NCBI RefSeq assembly: GCF_000335475.2
Contig: NZ_ANAH02000064.1
Span: 124,001-188,000, forward strand
Direction of reading: 5' to 3'
Source of the DNA: Cystobacter fuscus DSM 2262
GTDB taxonomy: Bacteria > Myxococcota > Myxococcia > Myxococcales > Myxococcaceae
DNA: 64,000 nt
This document shows positions 1 through 10,915 of this stretch, piece after piece. Made by a program: the position numbers and the translations under genes. Each line of letters begins with the position of its first letter. Positions within the stretch are counted from its first letter, which is position 1. The notes under the pieces are model-generated. The model saw only the letters and a program-made list of their open reading frames with translations. It was not told the origin of the DNA and ran no database searches.

Positions 1-168
1 GGGCGGCGCTACCCGATCTGCGTTCAAGCCTTGCTCTACGGGCCAGCCGATTATTGTGAGCGTCCGGGAATTGGCCTCTGCCCGGCGGACGGAAGTACGC
101 CACCGGGCCATGTGCGGCTCTGGCAGCGCTTCACCGTGGGGACGACGAAGAACTTCGGGGAAGAGTGA
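1..168 (+). CDS. 3' end of an unidentified protein gene (partial)
   Basis: Fifty-five codons are open from the left edge to TGA at 166-168. The peptide contains three cysteines and ends FGEE. I do not recognise it. Its stop codon overlaps the next start (TGATG), so the two genes are probably co-transcribed and translationally coupled. From general knowledge, DUF2381-type genes in myxobacteria often follow a Ser/Thr kinase gene, so this may be a kinase C-terminus, but no kinase motif is visible in the piece present. Confidence 0.55.
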   Translation, partial: GRRYPICVQALLYGPADYCERPGIGLCPADGSTPPGHVRLWQRFTVGTTKNFGEE

Positions 169-1079
169 TGACCCGCGGCGTCCTCCTGGCGCTGGTCTTG
201 CTCTCGGGGCGCGTGCGAGCCGCCGCACCGGAGGGGGTTGCCGACTGCGCCGCGTCCTCTCGGGTAGACCTGGGGGAGGCCTCTACCCGAGCCGTGCACC
301 AAGTGTGTGTCAGCCCGGCTCAGCCGACCACCCTGGTTTTCGACTCCCCCCTGGCATGGGGTGCCGTGAAGGTTGAACCAGAAGAACGATTGGCCGATTG
401 GGCCCAGGGGAGGGAAGGCCGGAGTGTCATGGTGCTTCCTCGCGCGGATCTCCTGGCGGGTGAGCGCGTCAAACTCAAGGTGCTCTTCGCGGGGAACGCG
501 GAGCCAGCCCGGGCGGAGTTCTGGCTGGTGGGTCATCCATCACAGGGCGCACGAAGGGTGGAAGTATTCCGCCATGAGCGACCACCGGACGGGTCATGGC
601 GGGAGGTCAATGAAGCGAGGGCCGAAGTGCGCCAATGCCAGCAAGACAAGGCGCGCCTCCTGGCGGAGCGTGAGTCTCCAGGTGGACTCATGGGGATCGC
701 ATGGCTCGAGCGTGAACAAGACCGTCAATGGAAGGCGCTTTCACGCTCCCTCATCCGAGTCCCCGGAAGCACTCTTCACTCCACGAAGGCCAGGAGTCAC
801 CGCCAGGCGGAGAGTGTGGCGGTCCGGGTTCACCTCCTGAACCAGGCATCCACTCCCTGGCGCGCGGCGGGCGCGGTGCTGTCGGATGGCTCGGGAAGGA
901 AGCTCGAGCTGTTGGTGTGGCAGCAGGGGCCTATCGCCCCGGGGGGGGAGGGCGTGGTCGTGGTCGGTGTCCAACGGGCTCCCGCGCGACTGCGTTGCCC
1001 CTGCGGGCTCGAACTCTGGGAAGAGGGGAGGGCCCGAATCGTCACCCTCCGGCAGGTGAACTTCCCCTCCACGGAGTAG
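168..1079 (+). CDS. DUF2381 (TIGR02268-type) myxobacterial paralogous family protein, exported
   Basis: This 303-residue protein has a hydrophobic signal segment (MTRGVLLALVLLSG) ending near an Ala-rich cleavage region. The mature part resembles the DUF2381 family known almost only from Myxococcales. The visible cues are the early cysteine pair, a charged Q/K/R/E-rich middle at about 145-185, and a beta-rich C-terminal half. Function is unknown and a periplasmic or secreted location is inferred. I chose ATG 168, which overlaps the upstream stop. GTG at 165 is directly before it and in frame. A GGGGAAGAG stretch just upstream can serve as ribosome binding site. Confidence 0.75.
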   Translation: MTRGVLLALVLLSGRVRAAAPEGVADCAASSRVDLGEASTRAVHQVCVSPAQPTTLVFDSPLAWGAVKVEPEERLADWAQGREGRSVMVLPRADLLAGERVKLKVLFAGNAEPARAEFWLVGHPSQGARRVEVFRHERPPDGSWREVNEARAEVRQCQQDKARLLAERESPGGLMGIAWLEREQDRQWKALSRSLIRVPGSTLHSTKARSHRQAESVAVRVHLLNQASTPWRAAGAVLSDGSGRKLELLVWQQGPIAPGGEGVVVVGVQRAPARLRCPCGLELWEEGRARIVTLRQVNFPSTE

Positions 1080-1097
1080 CTCCCCGCCCAGTGCTTC

Positions 1098-1147
1098 GTT
1101 CCGGGAGTGAGGGAGACCCGCCGGCTCCGTTCCAAAGGCCATCCGGT
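1098..1147. repeat. Dispersed intergenic repeat, copy 1 (50 bp)
   Basis: This 50-base stretch matches 5377-5426 at 39 of 50 positions without gaps, including the shared core GGGAGACCC followed by a conserved TCCGTTCC. Both copies lie between genes. This one sits between the ends of the convergent DUF2381 gene and the immunity gene. Function is unknown. It could be a decayed mobile repeat or a structured RNA element. Confidence 0.5.
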
Positions 1148-1773
1148 CAGTAGACGATGCAGTCGAACTTCTCGATGACGGCCCTTAGTTCTTCCGGGGT
1201 GGTCTCGTATCGCTTCGCGATGGAGAGGGCGTGTTCGGTCAAGGCTGCCGTGAGGGGAGGCTCCTTGCGCAGCGTCTCAATGATAATGGGGCCCACTCGG
1301 CCCGGCCACGGGACGCTGTTGAGTTCATTGCTTCTGCCAACAGGGTCCAGGATGGTGAAGCAGGGCCACTTGGGAAAGCGCAGGGTGCGAGGATCGCAAC
1401 CCATGAATCGACAGCCGTCCAGTTGGGCCTCGGTGAAGTCGCAGTCCTCGATGGAGCCGTGCTCCCAACCTGGGCTGTAACCGGGCCAGTGGCCGAAGTC
1501 GCACCCGGACAGACGCCCCTTGAATTGGCAACCCTTGAGGGAGGCCTTCACCCATTCCTGGTGGTTCTTCAACTCCTGTTTCACCTCGAAGGCACAGTCG
1601 ATGAACCGCGCGCCTCCGTGAATGAGCAGGTTCCTTCCGGAGACCTTCAGCACGAGAGTGCAGTTCCTGAAGGTCACGTCGGAACCAAAGAAGTAGAGTG
1701 AACCCTTGTCTGTCAGTTCCAGTCGCTCTTTTTCGATTGTTCGGCTCTCGAAGAAGACCTTGTTGTAGAGCAT
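1147..1773 (-). CDS. SitI-like immunity protein with pentapeptide-repeat-like segments
   Basis: This 208-residue cytoplasmic-looking protein lies 11 bases downstream of the SitA5-like toxin stop codon on the same strand. That is the arrangement of cognate immunity genes in the Sit toxin systems. The middle (about 50-130) has irregular pentapeptide-type blocks such as FIDCAF, LKGCQF, LSGCDF, IEDCDF and LDGCRF, which suggest a short right-handed beta-helix. The C-terminal part (RYETTPEEL ... KFDCIVY) is shared with the shortened gene at 56340-56561, so these two belong to one family. The role as neutraliser of the adjacent toxin is inferred from position and from the paired duplicate. Confidence 0.65.
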   Translation of the reverse strand: MLYNKVFFESRTIEKERLELTDKGSLYFFGSDVTFRNCTLVLKVSGRNLLIHGGARFIDCAFEVKQELKNHQEWVKASLKGCQFKGRLSGCDFGHWPGYSPGWEHGSIEDCDFTEAQLDGCRFMGCDPRTLRFPKWPCFTILDPVGRSNELNSVPWPGRVGPIIIETLRKEPPLTAALTEHALSIAKRYETTPEELRAVIEKFDCIVY

Positions 1774-1784
1774 CCGCCGCCCTC

Positions 1785-3425
1785 TCAGAAGGTGAGCATT
1801 CGGAAGAACTCGCCCGCCATGCGTCTGCCATGCCGGGCCAGATTCGAATCCGTGCCAGAGAGAATCTCGTATCGGTAGCCATTTGGGTCAATCACGTCCA
1901 CGCCCTTGTTCCGGCTGAAATCATAGAGACGCTCGAATTGGAGTCTCACCTGATTCTCCACGTAGCGCCCCCGGGCCTCGCGTTCCAATAGCCGTGCCAG
2001 CCAGTACTCTCCCGCTTTCTGGGCTTCTTCGATGGCCGCTCTCTCGTTGCGACTGAGTTTGTCGGGCCCCCACGCCTTCGCGGCCTTGGTGACCGCCTCC
2101 TGGAGCATGTCCCCCACCTTGTCCTTGGTGGGAAGGTCCGCCACCGATTTGCCGCGTGGCAGGTGCCAGCGCTGGCCGTCGCTGAGTTCCACTTGCTGGT
2201 TGCCACCCCGGTGACGTAGGACGGTTGCGAAGGCGCGGCCCCCAGGGGCCTTACCCACTGCGCCGCCCGGCCCTTTCTTGAGCATCACCAGGGCCATGGG
2301 GCCTTGCGGAGAGGTGGCCACCACGTCCACCGCCACCACGGCCCGGGCGAGGGCTCCTTCCCGCGCGAGTGCCACCTCCACGGCCTCCATACGCCCCATG
2401 ACAGCGGCGCCGCCCTGCGCATCGAACTGCGCTCTCGCGATCCTGTAGCCCGGTAGCGACGTCACCCGCGCGGCAACCTGCCCCAGCGTGTGACCGCTAA
2501 GCGTGGCCACCGCGAGAATCATGGCCCTCGCCGCGTCCTCGCCCAGCACCTTCCCGAATTCCTTCCCCGCCGCGCGCAGTTCCTCGAAGGTGGTGGCGTG
2601 GTGCGCCGTGTCGGCCATGCGGGCCCATCCATTCATCAGCCCGTACATCGTCTCGAGGCCCACGTAGCCCATCAGGAGGAGGGTCATGCCGGCAGCCAAG
2701 GCCTTGCTCGTTGGCTCGGGCACTACCCACATCATGCAATAGAGAGCCACGGTCCAGACGACCATGGACACGATTGCCTGGACGTTCAGCAACTCATGGA
2801 CCAGTGCCTCGCGCGTCTCGTTGAGCACGGAGCCCAAGGCGAGGGCCAGGGCCAGCACGCGCCGGTCGTCGGTGCGCAGCACGGGCCCGTCGTCCAGGAG
2901 GCCCAGGCAGTCGCCTCCGCCCTGGTGCTCACACCAGCGGAGGTACTTCTCCTTCAAGGCTTCATCCGCCTCGGGAGTGAGGCACACCGGGCCGTTCTGC
3001 TGTTCTGGCACGAGCGTGTAGCCCTGGCCGCGGTAGGTTTCCAGGACCCAATCCCCCGTGCTCGCTACCCTTTCAACCTCGGGTGGCGGTTGCGGCATGA
3101 GGTCGAGCAATTCACGGGCGGCCTGTCGTGCACTGCCATGCCGCAACGGAACGTCGCGGGCGAGCCGTTGAAAGGCCTGTTGGAACTCCGCCTTGTGGAT
3201 GGGCACGGGCCGGGTGGAAACGGCGCCAGGCTCCATGACGTCCACGTCGTACACGATGGCCGACTCAAGGCCTCGTGACTCGTGGCCGTCGCCCGTCGTG
3301 AGCTTGACCCCGGGGACACCCGGAGCGCAGGCGGACTGAAGGAAGAGCGAGAGAAGAAACCAGCCGCCCAGCACGGGGCGTGGCCGTGCGCCAGGTGGAC
3401 GCGGACCGACAAGACGGGTGGACAC
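1785..3425 (-). CDS. SitA5-family polymorphic toxin (outer-membrane lipoprotein type)
   Basis: In myxobacteria SitA lipoprotein toxins are passed to kin cells by outer-membrane exchange (TraA/B-dependent) and kill non-immune siblings. This 546-residue protein has a basic, hydrophobic N-terminus with a Cys at about 33. The box reads LQSAC, so it is an imperfect lipobox. A conserved amphipathic N-domain follows, then two hydrophobic segments at about 214-262, and a variable C-terminal domain of about 100 residues (GYRYEILSGTDSNLARHGRR...) that should be the toxin. I chose GTG at 3425 because a perfect GGAGGT lies five bases upstream at 3431-3436. The frame is open further upstream but without a better start. 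A deletion derivative exists at 55996-56328. The biochemical activity of the tip is not evident. Confidence 0.75.
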   Translation of the reverse strand: MSTRLVGPRPPGARPRPVLGGWFLLSLFLQSACAPGVPGVKLTTGDGHESRGLESAIVYDVDVMEPGAVSTRPVPIHKAEFQQAFQRLARDVPLRHGSARQAARELLDLMPQPPPEVERVASTGDWVLETYRGQGYTLVPEQQNGPVCLTPEADEALKEKYLRWCEHQGGGDCLGLLDDGPVLRTDDRRVLALALALGSVLNETREALVHELLNVQAIVSMVVWTVALYCMMWVVPEPTSKALAAGMTLLLMGYVGLETMYGLMNGWARMADTAHHATTFEELRAAGKEFGKVLGEDAARAMILAVATLSGHTLGQVAARVTSLPGYRIARAQFDAQGGAAVMGRMEAVEVALAREGALARAVVAVDVVATSPQGPMALVMLKKGPGGAVGKAPGGRAFATVLRHRGGNQQVELSDGQRWHLPRGKSVADLPTKDKVGDMLQEAVTKAAKAWGPDKLSRNERAAIEEAQKAGEYWLARLLEREARGRYVENQVRLQFERLYDFSRNKGVDVIDPNGYRYEILSGTDSNLARHGRRMAGEFFRMLTF

Positions 3426-3536
3426 GACACACCTCCAGTGGCGACGAGGGGGGAGAGTCGTCGCTCTGGAATCAAACGGAGATTCGGGTGTGCCCGTCAA
3501 ACCCACCGCGGAGGCTTGCCGCGGCTGCCCGTGTCA

Positions 3537-4730
3537 TCAGGACACGCCGTAGTCCGGCAGGGTGATGGTCTCGGCGGGGGGCGTCAGGAGCCGGCCGAGC
3601 AGCTGGCGCACCCCGGGCGCGGTGGCGAAGCGCAGCACGGTGTGGCTGAGGGCGATGCCGGCCCGGGTCTTCGGATTGGCGAGCCTCGGTGCCACCGAGG
3701 GGACATCCTGCGCCCGCGCGACGTAGGGGCGCATCACCCGCTCGTAGGCCGCGAACGCCTCGGCATGGTCCGCATGCCGGGAGAGCTCTCCCGCGAGGAC
3801 GTAGGCGCCCACCAGCGCCAGGCTCGTCCCCATGCCGCTGATGGGCGAGGCGCAATAGGCCGCATCGCCCACCAGCGCCACCCGCCCTCGCGACCAGCGG
3901 GGCATGCGCACCTGGCCGATCGCCTCGAAGTAGAAGTCCGTCGTCCCGGCCAGCCCCGCCAGGGCCCGGGGCACCTGCCACCCGGCATCGGCGAACACCC
4001 GCCGGAGCACGTCCTTCTGCTCGTCCTGTCCGAGCCGCTCATAGCCGCGGGGCGGACTGAGGAACGTCAGCAGGGCCCGGGTCGTGCCGACGTTGTCCGG
4101 TCGCAGGGTCAGGCTGCGGCTGCCCGGGGCGTTGTACCAGCGCGCCCAGTCGTCATCCGACGGCTCCCGGGGAATCGTGAAGTAGGCGATGTAGAGGCCC
4201 AGCGAGCGGATCCTCGCCTCGTCCCCGAACACGAGCTGCCGCGTCTTCGAGCCGATTCCATCCGCGGCGATGACGAGATCGAACTCGCGCTCGGGGCCGT
4301 GGAGGAAGCCCACCCGGACCCGGTCGCCGGTGTCGGTGAGGGAGGCCACCCGATCGCCGAACAGGTACTCGGTGTCCTCCCGGGTGGCGTCGTAGAGGAC
4401 CCGGGCGAACTCGCCGCGCAGGATCTCCAGCTCGGCTGTCGGTCCCTTGCCGTCCAGCGCCTCGGAGCTGATGCGCGCCTTCACCCGCCCCTCCGAGTCC
4501 ACGAAGGCGAGGCCTGTCTCATGGGTCGTCCGGGCGCGGATCGCCTGCTCGAGGTTCATCCGGCGCACGACCTCCTGCCCCGCGCCGCGCACGTCCACCG
4601 ACTGCCCCCCGGTGCGCAGCTCCGGAGCCCGCTCGACGATGACCGGGCGCATGCCGTGGCGTTTCAACCAGAACGCGAGAGCCGGACCCGCGATGCTGGC
4701 TCCGCAGATGAGGACATTTCGTTCAGCCAT
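3537..4730 (-). CDS. FAD-dependent monooxygenase (TetX/PHBH-like)
   Basis: This 397-residue flavoprotein hydroxylase has an N-terminal Rossmann motif GASIAG at 10-15 and the second FAD-contacting motif with GDAAYC and a downstream GMG in the C-terminal half. This is the arrangement of class A NAD(P)H-dependent monooxygenases that hydroxylate aromatic or antibiotic-like substrates. The substrate cannot be read from sequence. It lies 48 bases downstream of a MarR-family gene on the same strand, so the pair looks like a drug or aromatic-compound responsive unit controlled by that regulator. Length is typical for the family. Confidence 0.85.
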   Translation of the reverse strand: MAERNVLICGASIAGPALAFWLKRHGMRPVIVERAPELRTGGQSVDVRGAGQEVVRRMNLEQAIRARTTHETGLAFVDSEGRVKARISSEALDGKGPTAELEILRGEFARVLYDATREDTEYLFGDRVASLTDTGDRVRVGFLHGPEREFDLVIAADGIGSKTRQLVFGDEARIRSLGLYIAYFTIPREPSDDDWARWYNAPGSRSLTLRPDNVGTTRALLTFLSPPRGYERLGQDEQKDVLRRVFADAGWQVPRALAGLAGTTDFYFEAIGQVRMPRWSRGRVALVGDAAYCASPISGMGTSLALVGAYVLAGELSRHADHAEAFAAYERVMRPYVARAQDVPSVAPRLANPKTRAGIALSHTVLRFATAPGVRQLLGRLLTPPAETITLPDYGVS

Positions 4731-4778
4731 GGGGTGATTCCTTTTCGTGCCGCGAGGGGGAGGGCGTACGGCGGGCGC

Positions 4779-5279
4779 TCAGGTGCCGGAGGGGTGCTCG
4801 AGCGCGGCGACATAGGCGTCGATGACCTGGCCGAGGAACCGCTCGACCACGGCGCGGTCGGCCTCGCTCAGTCCGGCCACGACCGCGTCCAGGCTCTGGA
4901 GCATCGGCGTCAATTGCTGGATGACCCGGGCGACGGACGCCTCGGCCGGGACGACGAGCACCTTGCGGCGGTCCTCGGCGTCGCGTTCGCGCGAGACGTG
5001 TCCGGCCCGCTCCAGCCGATCGACGATGTGCGTGCTGGCCGCGGTCGACACCTCCAGGCGCGAGGCCAGATCGCTGGGGGTCAACGGCCCATTGGAGATC
5101 AGGTGCTCCATGGCGGAGAGATCCGTCAGGTTGACGCCCAGGTGCTCGCCCATGCGCTGCTCGATCCTCCGCGTGAGGACCGCGACGAGCCGCAGGCGAT
5201 CGCCGATTTCACCTCCCGCGAGTCGCAACTGCTCCAGCGCAGCCTCGGGCGGATCCGGGGGGAGACGACCTCTCGCCAT
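4779..5279 (-). CDS. MarR-family transcriptional regulator
   Basis: This 166-residue winged-helix protein has the MarR core at about 60-125: helix-turn-helix PSDLASRLEVSTAASTHIVDRLERAGHV, here cited only by position, followed by the wing DAEDRRKV. MarR proteins repress drug, oxidative or aromatic-compound response genes and release DNA on ligand binding. It is the first gene of a two-gene unit with the FAD monooxygenase. A palindrome close upstream of its start (5293-5316) is a good candidate for autoregulation. Confidence 0.85.
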   Translation of the reverse strand: MARGRLPPDPPEAALEQLRLAGGEIGDRLRLVAVLTRRIEQRMGEHLGVNLTDLSAMEHLISNGPLTPSDLASRLEVSTAASTHIVDRLERAGHVSRERDAEDRRKVLVVPAEASVARVIQQLTPMLQSLDAVVAGLSEADRAVVERFLGQVIDAYVAALEHPSGT

Positions 5280-5292
5280 GGCATCCTCAAGG

Positions 5293-5316
5293 TTGATTAA
5301 CTTAGTTAGCTATCAA
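5293..5316. promoter_or_regulatory. Candidate operator for the MarR/monooxygenase unit
   Basis: TAACTTAGTTA at 5298-5308 is a perfect inverted repeat around one central base. It is flanked by TTGAT (5293-5297) and ATCAA (5312-5316), which are also complementary. The site lies 14 bases upstream of the MarR start codon in an unusually AT-rich patch of this GC-rich genome. Binding by the adjacent MarR protein is inferred. Confidence 0.5.
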
Positions 5317-5376
5317 GTAGGTTGAATATAATGGCCGTTAGCCAAGGGGCAAGGGAATCCATGTGGAGGCGGATTC

Positions 5377-5426
5377 GTCCCGAGCGTGGGGGAGACCCAC
5401 CAGGTCCGTTCCCGAGGCCCCCCGGT
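5377..5426. repeat. Dispersed intergenic repeat, copy 2 (50 bp)
   Basis: This is the partner of 1098-1147, with 39 of 50 identical positions. It lies in the divergent gap between the MarR gene and the HNH gene. Apart from this repeat and the AT-rich operator region, the 207-base gap shows nothing else I can name. Confidence 0.5.
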
Positions 5427-5486
5427 GTGCATCCCGCCAGGTCGTGGCGCTAACCTGGCGCACGGACGCATCCCGGTGACAGGCCC

Positions 5487-6377
5487 ATGGCGAAGGCGAT
5501 CTTCACGACCTCGGAGAGTTCCGCGTACGACGACCAGCCCGAGGTCCGTTACCACTTTCCGAAGACCTACCTGCGCCAGGCCGAGGCCGCCCTGGGCGAT
5601 CTGATCCTCTACTACGAGCCTCGCCGCACGCAGGGGCCCCGGAGCACCACGGGCCGTCAGGCCTACTTCGCCGTGGCCCGGCTCCAGCGCGTGGAGCGGG
5701 ACGAGGCCACACCCGACCACTCCTACGCCTACGTCGAGGACTACCTCGAGTTCGATCGCCCGGTGCCCTTTCGGGAAGGAGACCTGTACTACGAGAGCGC
5801 CTTGCGCAAGCCGGACGGCAGCACCAACAAGGGCGCCTTTGGCCGCGCGGTCCGCAACCTCGACGAGGCCGAGTTCGAGGCCATCCTGCGCGCGGGCTTC
5901 ACGCGGGAACTCGAGCCATGGGAGCGGCTCGTCTCCGGGGTCGCGGAGCCCGCCATCACCTACGCGGAGCGGCCGATCGTCACCCAGGTGGTGTCGCGGC
6001 CCTTCCGGGACGAGGCCTTCCGTCGCCACGTGCGCGAGGCCTATGACAACACCTGCGCCGTGTCGGGGCTGAGGCTCATCAATGGCGGGGGACGTCCCGA
6101 GGTGCAGGCCGCGCACATCCAGCCGGTGGCCCGGCACGGACCGGACTCGGTGCGCAACGGCCTTGCCCTGACCGGCACCGTGCACTGGCTCTTCGATCGA
6201 GGGCTCATCTCCGTAGATGACGACCACCGGCTCCTGGTGGCCCGCGGCGGACTGCCCGAGGGCATGGGCGGGTTGCTCCAACCCCATCGTCCCTTGCGGC
6301 TGCCCCGGCGGCAGGAGTGGTGGCCCCACGCCAGCTACCTGAAATTCCACCGGGAGCACGTCTTCAAGGGCCAGTGA
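5487..6377 (+). CDS. HNH endonuclease family protein
   Basis: This 296-residue protein carries a C-terminal HNH-type nuclease module: a Cys-containing strand (NTCAVSGLRL, about 190-200), the catalytic AAHI motif, and then NGLALTGTVHWLFDRG, in which the last His and Asn/Asp complete the fold. The N-terminal 170 residues are an unnamed domain that often precedes this HNH type. Proteins of this layout are thought to be restriction-like or housekeeping nucleases, and the actual target is unknown. It has its own transcription unit, divergent from the MarR gene and convergent with the efflux operon. Confidence 0.8.
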   Translation: MAKAIFTTSESSAYDDQPEVRYHFPKTYLRQAEAALGDLILYYEPRRTQGPRSTTGRQAYFAVARLQRVERDEATPDHSYAYVEDYLEFDRPVPFREGDLYYESALRKPDGSTNKGAFGRAVRNLDEAEFEAILRAGFTRELEPWERLVSGVAEPAITYAERPIVTQVVSRPFRDEAFRRHVREAYDNTCAVSGLRLINGGGRPEVQAAHIQPVARHGPDSVRNGLALTGTVHWLFDRGLISVDDDHRLLVARGGLPEGMGGLLQPHRPLRLPRRQEWWPHASYLKFHREHVFKGQ

Positions 6378-6440
6378 GTTGGCCGTCAACGGGTTACGGT
6401 GCGCTTCTCTTTCGCGGGGTTGTCGCTCTTGGGAGGCGCT

Positions 6441-6480
6441 CAAAAACAAACCGCGCCCCCTCCGTGAGGAGAGGACGCGG
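6441..6480 (-). terminator. Rho-independent terminator of the RND efflux operon
   Basis: On the minus strand a hairpin (outer stem CCGCG/CGCGG, inner stem CTCC/GGAG around a GTGA-type loop, 6451-6480) is followed at once by TTTGTTTTTG (6450 to 6441). It lies just after the stop codon of the pump gene, the last gene of the operon. Confidence 0.75.
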
Positions 6481-6508
6481 CGGGGAAACTCCAACCGTCG
6501 GCCGTGCT

Positions 6509-9658
<3,150 letters not shown>

Positions 9659-9684
9659 GGCGGTGAGGCCCTCATTCTCTCGGC

Positions 9685-9726
9685 GGAAGCCGGGCGCGGC
9701 GTCCCTTTGGGGCGCGCCCGGCTTCC
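9685..9726 (-). promoter_or_regulatory. Intercistronic 14-bp perfect hairpin between adaptor and pump genes
   Basis: GGAAGCCGGGCGCG at 9685-9698 is exactly complementary to CGCGCCCGGCTTCC at 9713-9726, with a 14-base loop. It fills the gap between two genes of one operon. No T-tract follows, so it is unlikely to be a simple terminator. It may stabilise or process the mRNA and so set adaptor-to-pump ratios. Confidence 0.55.
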
Positions 9727-9736
9727 ACGGGTGTGA

Positions 9737-10915
9737 CTAGCGGCTGCCCCCGGCGGCACCGCCGCCGTTGGCTGGGATGGCCTTCTCGGCCTGGGCGGGC
9801 GGCGCCGCGGGCGCCGGCTCCTTGACCTTCACCGGCGAGCCATCGCGCAGCGCCTGCAGCGAGCTGACGGCCACGCGATCTCCCGGCTGCAGGCCCTCCT
9901 CCACGACATAGGCCATGGCGCCGAGCGCGCCGAGCTGGATGGGCCGGCGGTTCACCACCGTCTTCCCCTCCTTCTCCGTCACCACGAGCGCGAAGGGCTG
10001 GCCGCTCTGGCGCAGCACGGCGAGCGCGGGCAGCTGCAGCGCGCTGCGCGTGGAGTAGATGACGCGCGCGCGCACCAGCTCGCTCGGGCGCAGGCCCACG
10101 GTGTTGCGGAAGGCGGCCTTCACCTCCACCAGCTGCGTGCGCGGATCCGCCTGGGGTGCCACGAAGAAGAGGGGGCTGGAGACGAGCACCTGTCCGTTGG
10201 AGTCGAGCACCTCGAGCGGCGTCTCGGGCCGCAGCGAGCGCGCGCGCTCGGAGGGCACCGCCACGCTCACTTCCAGCACGTCCGCCTGGGCCACGCTGGT
10301 GAGCGGGGTGGTGGTGCCCACGAAGTCACCCAGGCGCACGAGCACGTCACCCACCGTACCGGCGAAGGGCGAGCGCACGGTGTTGTACTGCAGCTGCACC
10401 GCGCGCTGCGTCTCCTGGGCCGCCGCGGCGCGCGTGCTGGCCTCCAGCGCGTCCACCTGCGCCCGTGCCTGCTCCAGCTCCTGGGCGCTGGCGAGGCCCT
10501 CCTTGTAGAGCGACTCGATGCGGGCGCGCGTGCGGCGGGCCTGCTCGAGGTTCACCTCCGAGGAGGCACGCTGGGCCCGGGCGCTGTCGAGCGCGGCGCT
10601 CGCCTCGCGCGAGTCCACGTCCAGCAGCGCGTCTCCCTGCTCCACCTTCTGGCCGGGACGCACGTGGATCTTGCGCACGTAGCCGGGCACCTGCGACAGC
10701 ACGTTGACGCTCTGCCGCGACAGGAGCGTGCCCAGGTACTCCCCGGTGTCACGCACCTCGCCCGGCGCCAGCCGCACCACCTCCACCTCGCGCGGCGGCG
10801 GAGGCGGCTTGGCGGGGGGCTTGCCACCACATCCCACGCTCCCCGCCAACATCGCGGCTCCCCACACACCCATCATCATCGCCTTCAGGGGGCGTCCCTT
10901 TTTCACCAGTCGCAC
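9737..10915 (-). CDS. RND efflux periplasmic adaptor (membrane fusion protein, lipoprotein)
   Basis: This 392-residue HlyD/AcrA-type protein has an N-terminal lipoprotein signal with GSVGC as lipobox. A lipoyl half-motif (PGYVRKIHVRPGQKVEQGDALLDVD region), an alpha-helical coiled-coil hairpin at about 110-165, the second lipoyl half (RSPFAGTVGDVLVRLGDFV) and a beta-barrel follow. It bridges the pump and the TolC-like channel. Its GTG start at 10915 overlaps the end of the channel gene by 13 bases, which implies coupling. An ATG at 10879 is possible, but it would remove the basic n-region before the signal. Confidence 0.92.
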   Translation of the reverse strand: MRLVKKGRPLKAMMMGVWGAAMLAGSVGCGGKPPAKPPPPPREVEVVRLAPGEVRDTGEYLGTLLSRQSVNVLSQVPGYVRKIHVRPGQKVEQGDALLDVDSREASAALDSARAQRASSEVNLEQARRTRARIESLYKEGLASAQELEQARAQVDALEASTRAAAAQETQRAVQLQYNTVRSPFAGTVGDVLVRLGDFVGTTTPLTSVAQADVLEVSVAVPSERARSLRPETPLEVLDSNGQVLVSSPLFFVAPQADPRTQLVEVKAAFRNTVGLRPSELVRARVIYSTRSALQLPALAVLRQSGQPFALVVTEKEGKTVVNRRPIQLGALGAMAYVVEEGLQPGDRVAVSSLQALRDGSPVKVKEPAPAAPPAQAEKAIPANGGGAAGGSR

